DNA from: DSAR01 sp034437315
Lineage (GTDB): Bacteria > Chloroflexota > Anaerolineae > B4-G1
Direction: 5' to 3'
Length of the DNA: 14,364 nt
Assembly: GCA_034437315.1 (NCBI GenBank)
Contig: DAOTUC010000030.1
Span: 1 to 14,364, forward strand
Below, one piece after another: positions 5,500-11,738 of this stretch. A program made the position numbers and the translations under genes. Within the stretch, counting starts at the first letter, position 1. The number at the start of each line of letters is the position of its first letter. The notes beneath the pieces were generated by a model, which did not search any database, was not told where the DNA came from, and worked only from the letters and a program-made list of their open reading frames with translations.

Positions 5500-7989
5500 A
5501 TGAGTCAATTAAACGAGCGCCCTAAAGTCCTCTGCGTCGACGATACGAAAGAAGTGCGCGTCCTGGTTCAGCGTTTACTATCTCACCGCTACGACGTCTT
5601 CGAGGCGGCGGATGGGTTGCAAGCTATCGAAGCCGCGCAAGAACAACCGCCCGATCTCGTCCTGCTCGATATGCATATGCCCGGCCTGACCGGCTATGAA
5701 GTCGCAACCCGCCTGAAATCGCTGATGCCCCGCATCCCCATCATCGCCCTGACCGCCGACGTGACGAACGACATTCGCGAACGGGTGCTGGCGGCCGGTT
5801 GCGACGGCTACCTCTCCAAACCGGTCGACCCCGACTCTTTTGAAGAGCGGGTGCAGGCTTACCTGGATGGCAAACGGGAGATCTTGAAGGACGAGCGCTA
5901 CCGGGAGGCGCACCAACAAGCGCTGGTCGCCCGCCTGGAGGACAAGGTCCGAGAGCTTACGTGGACGCTGGAGAAAAACGCGGAACTGAATGAGCAGAAC
6001 GTCCACCTGCTAAAGGACACCCAACGACACCTCCGGTTGTTAGGGGCCGGCGCAAAGGTTGGACGAAGCATCGCCTCAATCCTCGACCTGGACGCCCTGC
6101 TCAACACGACCGTCGACGTGATTTGCGACGAGTTCGGTTTCTATTACGCCGGCGTCTTCCTGATCGACGAGACGGGCGAATGGGCGGTGTTGCGCGCCGG
6201 TCGCGGGGAGGCCGGCGCAGCGATGATCACCGCCGGACATCAGCTCAAGGTCGACGGCCATTCGATGATCGGGACAGCCACCGCCCAACGCAAGGCGCGC
6301 ATCGCGCTCGACGTAGGCGAGGAGCCGGTCCACTTCAAGAATCCCCACCTGCCGGACACACGCTCCGAGATGGCGCTGCCATTGGTGGCGGGGGATGAGG
6401 TCATCGGCGCGCTGACCGTGCAGAGCACCGAGGAAGCGGCCTTCAGCGACGACGACGTCACCGCCTTGCAAGCGATGGCCGACCAACTGGCGATTGCCAT
6501 TCACAACGCCCGCCTTCACCTGCAAAATCAGAAATTGCTGGCCCAGGCGGAGCGGCGCGCCCGTCTGCTGGCGGCGGCCGCCCAGGTAGGGCAGAACGTC
6601 ACATCGATCCTGGACCTGGACGCCCTGCTCAACCGGACGGTCGACGTCATCTGCGAGGCGTATGGCTTTTACTACGCCGGCGTCTTCCTGATCGACAAGG
6701 CGGGCGAATGGGCGATGTTGCGCGCCGGGCGCGGAAGGGCCGGGCGGGCGATGATCACCGCCGAACATAAGCTCAAAATCGGCGGGCTATCGATGATCGG
6801 GACCTGCATCAGCCAACGCAAGGCGCGCATCGCGCTCGACGTGGGCGAGGAACCGGTCCACTTCAAGAACCCCCACCTGCCGCACACCCGTTCCGAGATG
6901 GCGTTGCCCCTGACGGCGGGCAACGAGGTCATCGGCGCGCTCACGGTGCAGAGCACCGAGGAGGCGGCCTTTAGCGACGACGACGTCACCGCCTTGCAGT
7001 CGATGGCCGATCAATTGGCCGTGGCGATCAATAACGCCCAGTTGTTGAGTGAACTGGAAGAAGCCCACGAGGAATTGGTGCAGGCCAAGACTTTCGAGGC
7101 CATCGCCACGGCGACCGGAGAGGCGATCCACTGGGTGGGCAATAAGGCCGCGCCAATCCCAGGCAGCATCTCCCGCATCACCGAGGATTTCGTGCGCTAT
7201 ATGGCGCTATCCAACGCCATCGTCAAAGAAGCGCCCGACGAATTACAGGAGAGCAAATACGCTCAACTATTGTTGGAAGCGGGCGAGGCGATTTCCAGCC
7301 GGGGCACTTTCCTGGAGAACGTGCTCGCCGAGCTAGACAAACGCCCCCTGAAACGCTTGCGGCGTATGCTGACCGTGGAATCGATCTTCGAGGACCTGGA
7401 AATCATCGAGGGCAGCGCCCGCGCCATTTTGAACATCAAGGAAGACCTCATCGGCCCGGCCCGCAAGCGTCAGGATAAGAGAGAATTGGTCCACCTGCCA
7501 GCGCTGCTGAAGAAGACCATCGCGTCGATGGGCATTCCCAGCGATACCGCCCGCACCCTGTTCAGCGAAGACCTGCCGCCGGTGCGGGCCAACACCGCCC
7601 AACTCGATCGCGTCTTCATCAACCTGATCAAGAACGGGATGGAGGCGATGCACGATGTGGAGGAGAAACGTCTGTTCATCTGGGGGCGCTTGTCCGACGA
7701 GCCCGGTTTCGTCGTCGTCGATGTGACCGACAGCGGGCACGGCATCCCCCCGGAGATTGTGGACAAGATCTGGGTCGCTTTCTACACGACCAAGGGCGAC
7801 CGGGGCGGGACTGGGCTAGGGCTGGCGGCCTGTGCACAGATCATCGGGCAATTGGGCGGGAAGATCACGGTGGAGAGCGACGTCGGCGTCGGCACGACGT
7901 TCAGCGTCTTCCTGCCGGCGGCGAAAGAGGAAGCTCAGAAAGTGGAGGAACAGGAAAAGGCAGCGGAAGAACCGACACACGAGCAGTAG
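5500..7989 (+). CDS. Hybrid sensor histidine kinase, REC-GAF-GAF-HK
   Basis: Soluble 829-aa sensor kinase with no membrane segments. The N-terminal receiver (8-122) is complete: acidic pair D14/D15, phospho-acceptor D57, T85, K107-P108. A coiled-coil-like linker (about 128-180) leads to two GAF domains (about 182-355 and 358-520) that are near copies with a 176-residue period. The transmitter has an unusual H-box around H544 (AIHWVGNKAAPI), with Trp rather than Glu/Asp at H+1 and Asn at H+4. A dimerisation region about 49 residues longer than that of the partner kinase follows. The ATPase domain is intact: N-box NLIKNGMEAM (N708/N712), G1 DSGHGIP (D744), F-box FYTTKGDRGG and G2 GTGLGL. A charged tail ends it. 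It is first in a three-gene operon. The likely role is an intracellular ligand- or redox-sensing phosphorelay input; the ligand is unknown. Confidence 0.9.
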   Translation: MSQLNERPKVLCVDDTKEVRVLVQRLLSHRYDVFEAADGLQAIEAAQEQPPDLVLLDMHMPGLTGYEVATRLKSLMPRIPIIALTADVTNDIRERVLAAGCDGYLSKPVDPDSFEERVQAYLDGKREILKDERYREAHQQALVARLEDKVRELTWTLEKNAELNEQNVHLLKDTQRHLRLLGAGAKVGRSIASILDLDALLNTTVDVICDEFGFYYAGVFLIDETGEWAVLRAGRGEAGAAMITAGHQLKVDGHSMIGTATAQRKARIALDVGEEPVHFKNPHLPDTRSEMALPLVAGDEVIGALTVQSTEEAAFSDDDVTALQAMADQLAIAIHNARLHLQNQKLLAQAERRARLLAAAAQVGQNVTSILDLDALLNRTVDVICEAYGFYYAGVFLIDKAGEWAMLRAGRGRAGRAMITAEHKLKIGGLSMIGTCISQRKARIALDVGEEPVHFKNPHLPHTRSEMALPLTAGNEVIGALTVQSTEEAAFSDDDVTALQSMADQLAVAINNAQLLSELEEAHEELVQAKTFEAIATATGEAIHWVGNKAAPIPGSISRITEDFVRYMALSNAIVKEAPDELQESKYAQLLLEAGEAISSRGTFLENVLAELDKRPLKRLRRMLTVESIFEDLEIIEGSARAILNIKEDLIGPARKRQDKRELVHLPALLKKTIASMGIPSDTARTLFSEDLPPVRANTAQLDRVFINLIKNGMEAMHDVEEKRLFIWGRLSDEPGFVVVDVTDSGHGIPPEIVDKIWVAFYTTKGDRGGTGLGLAACAQIIGQLGGKITVESDVGVGTTFSVFLPAAKEEAQKVEEQEKAAEEPTHEQ
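6043..7047 (+). repeat. Tandem GAF-coding repeat (two units) in the first kinase
   Basis: Two GAF-coding units recur with an exact 528-nt offset: GACCTGGACGCCCTGCTCAA at 6085 and 6613, and the block encoding IALDVGEEPVHFKNP at 6301 and 6829. The match extends over most of the domain at DNA level, showing an internal duplication. Related units with the same period occur in the second kinase. Confidence 0.85.
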
Positions 7990-8029
7990 ATCGATAACGA
8001 TAAGAAATTATTCTAGAAAGGAAGCACAT

Positions 8030-8443
8030 ATGATAGACGACGCCAGAATACTGTTAGTAGACGACGAGCGCCTGGTGCGACGCAGTATGGAGAAGACGTT
8101 ACTGCGAGCCGGTTTCGATGTGGACACGGCCGAGGACGTGAGCGGCGGGTTGGCCTTGTTCGAGGAAGGCCTGACCGACGAAGAGGAGGGGCCCTTCAAC
8201 ATCGCCATACTGGATTTGAACATGCCTAATTTCGAGGGCGTGGAAGACGCCAACGCCGGCCTGAAATTGTTGAGCAAAATCCTCGAATTGGACGAGGACT
8301 TGCCCGTCGTCGTGCTCACCGCGTTCGACGAGGTCGAACGGGCGAAAGAAGCGGTCAAACGGGGCGCCCGCGCCTATTTCGTCAAAGGACGAGAGGCGGA
8401 ACTGCTCGACATCGTGAACGACATCCTGGACGAAAGTGAATGA
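8030..8443 (+). CDS. Stand-alone response regulator receiver protein
   Basis: A 137-aa single receiver domain with no output domain, so it probably passes phosphate between kinases or acts by protein contact. D11/D12 form the acid pocket, D62 (ILDLNMP) is the phospho-acceptor, T97 the switch Thr and K119 the conserved Lys. K119 is followed by Gly (VKGRE) instead of the usual Pro. Two acidic insertions lengthen it: LTDEEEG before beta-3 and NFEGVEDANAG after D62. The ATG at 8030 was chosen because AAAGGAAG (8017-8024) precedes it and the fold begins there; a longer open frame upstream overlaps the kinase in another phase. It sits 40 nt after the first kinase and 28 nt before the second, so co-transcription is likely. 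Confidence 0.88.
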   Translation: MIDDARILLVDDERLVRRSMEKTLLRAGFDVDTAEDVSGGLALFEEGLTDEEEGPFNIAILDLNMPNFEGVEDANAGLKLLSKILELDEDLPVVVLTAFDEVERAKEAVKRGARAYFVKGREAELLDIVNDILDESE

Positions 8444-8471
8444 GTGAAAACGAATGAATGAGGAGATAGCA

Positions 8472-10607
8472 ATGTCAGAGCAAGATACTACGACCCTAGC
8501 AGAACGACGCGCTAAATTGCTTCAGGCAGCCGCCAAGGTGGGCCGAGGCGTCACGTCAATCCTGGATCAGGAGATGCTCCTGGACCAAACGGTGGACATC
8601 ATCTGCGACGAATTTGGCTTCTACTATGCCGGCGTCTTCTTGATTGACAACACCAAGGAATGGGCGGTCCTGCGCTCCGGCCGAGGCAAGGCCGGGCGGG
8701 CGATGATCGCAGTTGGCCACAAGCTGAAGGTCGACGGTCATTCGATGATCGGCGTTGCGACCGGTCAACGCAAGGCGCTCATCGCCCTGGACGTGGGCGA
8801 AGAGCCGGTGCACTTCAAAAATCCACATCTGCCGGATACGCGCTCGGAGATGGCGTTGCCGCTGATCGTGGGCGACGAGGTCATCGGCGCGGTCACGGTA
8901 CAGAGCACCACAGAGGCCGCTTTCAACGATGACGATATCACCGTCTTGCAGACGATGGCCGATCAACTGGCTGTCGCAATTCACAACGCGCACTTGCACA
9001 CCGAAAACAAGAAACTACTGGCGCGGGCCGAACGGCGGGCCCGACTGCTGGAAGCCGCCTCTCAGGTGGGACGTGACGTGACCTTAATCCTGGATCTGGA
9101 TGAACTGCTGCACAAGACGGTAGACATTATCTGCGACGCTTACGGCTTCTACTACGCCGGCGTCTTCCTGGTCGACAGGGGACGGGAGTGGGCCGTGTTG
9201 CGGGCCGGTCGCGGTGACGCTGGCGCTTCGATGGTCGCCAAGGGGCATAAACTGGCCATTGGCGGCCATTCGATGATCGGCGCGTGCATCGAACAAGGCA
9301 AGGCGCGCATCGCCCTCGACGTGGGCGAGGAACCGGTGCACTTCAAGAACCCCGCCCTGCCCTTCACCCGTTCCGAGATGGCGCTGCCCCTCAACGTGGG
9401 CGACGAGGTCATCGGCGCGGTCACGGTGCAGAGCATTGAAGAGGCCGCCTTCAGCGACGAGGACATCAGTTCCTTGCAGGCGATGGCCGATCACCTGGCT
9501 GTCGCGATCAGCAACGCCCAATTGTTGGAGGAACTGGAGGCCGCTCACGCCGAGTTGTTGCGCACCAAGACCTTCGAGGCCCTGGCGACTTCCACGCTGG
9601 CGGCTATTCACTGGATCGGCAACAAGGCGCTGCCTATCTCCGCCAGCGTCGATTTGCTGCGCGACGATCTACAAAGCCTGTACAAAGCCGATCCCAAACT
9701 GGTCGATTCGATGTTGGAGGATTTGCAGACCATTGAAGATAGCGCGAGTCTGATCGTGTCGGTGCAAGAGCACCTGATCGGACCGGCCCGCGAGGAAAAA
9801 CCGCGCGCGGCGATGGTCGACGACGTGATCAAGGACGTGGCGATCTTGATAGAAATCCCGCCCGACGTGATAACCTACGACATCGCGCCAGACCTGCCGC
9901 TGATCGTGGCCGATACGACACAACTGGCCCGGGCCTTTGGCTACGTCTTCAAGAATGCGCTAGAAGCGATGGAGCAGGTGGAAGAGCCGCGCATCCGGGT
10001 CGAGGTCGCGCCAGACGAAGAGAATGAATCATTCGTGCTCGTGCGCATCGCGGACAATGGTCCAGGCATCCCAGAGGAGGAAATGGACAAAATCTGGGCC
10101 GCTTTCTACACCAGCAAGGGGGTCTCACACGCCGGGCTGGGGCTTTCGGCCTGCGTGCAGATTATGAAGCAGACGGACGGGGAAATAACGGCCGTCAACG
10201 GGCCTGACGGCGGCGCGATGTTCGAGTTGAAAATCCCGGTATACGACGGCCTGCTGCGATCGGTCACGCTGCCCAACGACCTGTCGATCTTATTGATTGA
10301 CGACGACGATCGCTGGAGCCGCTTCGCGACCGCAACGCTGCTGGAGGCCGGCAACAAGGTGGAACGCTCAGCCGTCGAATTATCCGGCGTAGGCGCGTTC
10401 GACCTGATCCTGGTCGATGACGTGCTGGCCTCGGCCAACGTCAAGACGGCCCTGAAACGCCTGAGATCGGCGGGCGTCAACGATAGAACGCTCGTGCTCG
10501 CCTCTAGCCTGCGGGTGGAGCGCACGATGGAGTTGATGCCTTTGGGAATCAAGGACATCGTCCTGAAACCTTACACACAGGCGGATTTGAAGGCCCTCCT
10601 ACAGTAA
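8472..10607 (+). CDS. Hybrid sensor histidine kinase, GAF-GAF-HK-REC
   Basis: Soluble 711-aa kinase paralogous to the first gene of the operon but with the receiver at the C-terminus. Two GAF domains (about 17-190 and 193-350) again have a 176-residue period. The H-box is AIHWIGNKALPI (H380, Trp at H+1). N-box FKNALEAM (N495), G1 DNGPGIP, F-box FYTSKG and G2 GLGL follow. The terminal receiver (about 605-711) keeps the acidic cluster D610-D613, acceptor D649 (LILVDDVL, no MPG after it), Ser in place of the switch Thr (LASSL) and K699-P. I chose the ATG at 8472 because AGGAG (8461-8465) lies 6 nt upstream; the ATG at 8454 has no ribosome site. Receiver positions at opposite ends of the two kinases suggest a multi-step relay with the lone regulator between them. 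Confidence 0.9.
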   Translation: MSEQDTTTLAERRAKLLQAAAKVGRGVTSILDQEMLLDQTVDIICDEFGFYYAGVFLIDNTKEWAVLRSGRGKAGRAMIAVGHKLKVDGHSMIGVATGQRKALIALDVGEEPVHFKNPHLPDTRSEMALPLIVGDEVIGAVTVQSTTEAAFNDDDITVLQTMADQLAVAIHNAHLHTENKKLLARAERRARLLEAASQVGRDVTLILDLDELLHKTVDIICDAYGFYYAGVFLVDRGREWAVLRAGRGDAGASMVAKGHKLAIGGHSMIGACIEQGKARIALDVGEEPVHFKNPALPFTRSEMALPLNVGDEVIGAVTVQSIEEAAFSDEDISSLQAMADHLAVAISNAQLLEELEAAHAELLRTKTFEALATSTLAAIHWIGNKALPISASVDLLRDDLQSLYKADPKLVDSMLEDLQTIEDSASLIVSVQEHLIGPAREEKPRAAMVDDVIKDVAILIEIPPDVITYDIAPDLPLIVADTTQLARAFGYVFKNALEAMEQVEEPRIRVEVAPDEENESFVLVRIADNGPGIPEEEMDKIWAAFYTSKGVSHAGLGLSACVQIMKQTDGEITAVNGPDGGAMFELKIPVYDGLLRSVTLPNDLSILLIDDDDRWSRFATATLLEAGNKVERSAVELSGVGAFDLILVDDVLASANVKTALKRLRSAGVNDRTLVLASSLRVERTMELMPLGIKDIVLKPYTQADLKALLQ
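8523..9527 (+). repeat. Tandem GAF-coding repeat (two units) in the second kinase
   Basis: The same 528-nt offset as in the first kinase is seen: the block encoding IALDVGEEPVHFKNP starts at 8781 and 9309, and the ILDQ/ILDL aspartate codons are at 8565 and 9093. All four units of the operon share this block and the TRSEMALPL strand. One GAF pair was probably duplicated together with the kinase. Confidence 0.8.
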
Positions 10608-10615
10608 TGTGCATC

Positions 10616-10667
10616 TCCAACGCCCCCTCCGGCGGTTAGAAAATAACTTCCGGAAGGGGGCGTTGGA
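10616..10667 (+). terminator. Terminator of the kinase operon
   Basis: TCCAACGCCCCCTCCGG (10616-10632) pairs with CCGGAAGGGGGCGTTGGA (10650-10667) with a single-base bulge and a 17-nt loop, starting 8 nt after the stop codon. The following tract is only mildly T-rich (TTGTGAGTTT), but the stem is long and GC-rich. Confidence 0.75.
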
Positions 10668-10709
10668 TTGTGAGTTTATGCTACATTACGAACACTTCGT
10701 CGTCGCAGC

Positions 10710-10844
10710 GATCCTGATCACCCTAACCAGGATGAACCAACGCCAACAGGCGCTTTGATAGACAAGCACGTTCCCCCCGACGTGAGGCGTCAGCGCATCC
10801 CGGCCCCGGGCTTGAGTTTCAATCGCTCGCATGTCCTCACATAG
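10710..10844 (+). pseudogene. Decayed 3' fragment of a TumE-family toxin gene
   Basis: Read from 10710 this encodes DPDHPNQDEPTPTG, then KHVPPDVRRQRIPAPGLSF, and a stop (TAG 10842-10844). The segment 10761-10820 matches 11528-11587 inside the intact TumE-like gene at 56 of 60 bases by eye count. The first part differs from the intact copy but keeps the family's Pro/Asp/His-rich character. There is no start codon in place, no N-terminal two thirds, and the reading diverges after SF, so it is a remnant. It probably records an earlier copy or partial duplication of the downstream toxin-antitoxin pair. Confidence 0.75.
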
Positions 10845-10864
10845 CTGTCTGACCTCAGACTGCT
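10843..10864. promoter_or_regulatory. Inverted repeat abutting the -35 box: candidate operator
   Basis: GTCTGA-CC-TCAGAC (10847-10860) is a perfect 6-bp-arm inverted repeat. It extends to AGC/GCT outside one mismatched pair (10843-10864) and touches the -35 hexamer. A related shorter copy, TTCTGACCAGAC, lies at 10896-10907 near the predicted transcription start. Toxin-antitoxin operons are commonly autoregulated through such sites, but binding by this pair is inference. Confidence 0.45.
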
Positions 10865-10892
10865 TGACCAACAATCAGTGCTCAAGTACAAT
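10864..10892 (+). promoter_or_regulatory. Sigma70-type promoter of the TumE-family operon
   Basis: TTGACC (10864-10869) and TACAAT (10887-10892) are separated by exactly 17 bp, each matching five of six consensus bases. The predicted start is near 10899, giving a leader of about 50 nt before the first ATG. Confidence 0.75.
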
Positions 10893-10949
10893 ATATTCTG
10901 ACCAGACACAGGAAACGATATTAAAGGCCAGGGAAAGGGAATCGCGCAC

Positions 10950-11222
10950 ATGGAACTCGCTGCCATTGTACAGGACATTCACCGGCTCAACCATCAATTG
11001 GAACGGCTTGAGCGCAAATATGGCATCATGTCCGAGACTTTTTACGAATCCTACATCGCTGGCGAAGAGCCAGAGGATGACGCCTGGGTGCTGGAATTCG
11101 AAAAATGGGCTGGGTTGTACGAGGTTTGGCTTGATCGGCAAAAGGCTTATCGCGAAGCGATGCAGCGAATCCGCGAAGATGAACCTTCTCTCTTCAAGAT
11201 CATCCAACCTGCGATAGCATGA
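10950..11222 (+). CDS. Small acidic helical protein, candidate antitoxin of the TumE pair
   Basis: A 90-aa protein rich in Glu, Arg and aromatic residues, predicted to be all-helical. An N-terminal amphipathic helix (about 1-24, IVQDIHRLNHQLERLERKYG) is followed by MSETFYESY, an acidic stretch EEPEDDAWVLEFEKWAGLYE and a further helix. No helix-turn-helix is apparent. GGGAAAGGGA (10931-10940) precedes the ATG by 9 nt. The stop overlaps the next start (ATGA), as in co-translated toxin-antitoxin pairs, with this gene in the usual antitoxin-first position. The antitoxin role is inferred from order, overlap and the TumE-like partner; I do not know a named family for it. Confidence 0.75.
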   Translation: MELAAIVQDIHRLNHQLERLERKYGIMSETFYESYIAGEEPEDDAWVLEFEKWAGLYEVWLDRQKAYREAMQRIREDEPSLFKIIQPAIA

Positions 11223-11656
11223 ACACACTGGGTCACACCCTGCTGGACTATGAGCTGTTTATCTACGCTCTGCAAGACCACCACACCAGCATTCGGAAGT
11301 CCACCCTTACCATCATTCGCCAGGCCAGTGACGTAGCCACGGTCGAGGGAGATTTGTTCTTGCGTGACGATGTGCGTCTGCGCGTGCTGGAGTTCGTGCG
11401 CTTTGACCTGACCCCACCTCGGCTTTCCCGCTATGGTTACGAGGTCTGGCGCGGCAATGAGAAGCTGTACTGGTACGACTCACAACCTCATCCACACGAC
11501 CCTTCATTAGCCTCCACCCATCCTCATCACAAGCACGTTCCCCCCGACGTGAAGCGTCATCGCATCCCGGCCCCCGGCTTGAGTTTCACCCGCCCCAATC
11601 TGCCTTTTCTCATCCGAGAAATCGAGCGCGAGTTATTGCAGCGGCCCGGCGCGTAG
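11219..11656 (+). CDS. TumE-family (DUF6516) putative toxin
   Basis: A 145-aa protein. The N-terminal half (about 1-60) has a beta-rich LTIIRQASDVATVEGDLFLRDDVRLRVLEF pattern broken by turns. It continues with SRYGYEVWRGNEKLYWYD (about 70-88) and the His/Pro signature DPSLASTHPHHKHVPPDV. The C-terminus ends in PFLIREIERELL. The YxYxxW...L.WYD...PHHKH arrangement is what I associate with the TumE/DUF6516 family, annotated as toxin partners; the molecular target is not established here. Translation starts inside the stop codon of the upstream gene. A strong hairpin follows the stop, so the pair forms one transcription unit. A 60-bp piece of its 3' region is repeated upstream at 10761-10820. Confidence 0.8.
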   Translation: MNTLGHTLLDYELFIYALQDHHTSIRKSTLTIIRQASDVATVEGDLFLRDDVRLRVLEFVRFDLTPPRLSRYGYEVWRGNEKLYWYDSQPHPHDPSLASTHPHHKHVPPDVKRHRIPAPGLSFTRPNLPFLIREIERELLQRPGA

Positions 11657-11686
11657 AGACTGAAGCGAGCCTCCATGATTAGATAG

Positions 11687-11734
11687 AGCGCGCCGCGTGC
11701 GTCGCTTCTGGCGGCGCACGTGGCGCGCTGTTTT
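11687..11734 (+). terminator. Terminator of the TumE-family operon
   Basis: Arms of 19 nt (11687-11705 and 11711-11729) pair with two mismatches around the 5-nt loop TTCTG and are followed by GTTTT. It stands between convergent genes. On the minus strand the stem lacks a T-run, so it serves the plus-strand operon better than the propeller gene. Confidence 0.85.
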
Positions 11735-11738
11735 CATA

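Noticed and set aside
6076..6768. Minus-strand open frames across the kinases (such as 6076-6768 and 9084-9611)
   Set aside because: They recur at the same relative place in each GAF repeat, as antisense of duplicated coding sequence would. No ribosome sites and no conserved domain.
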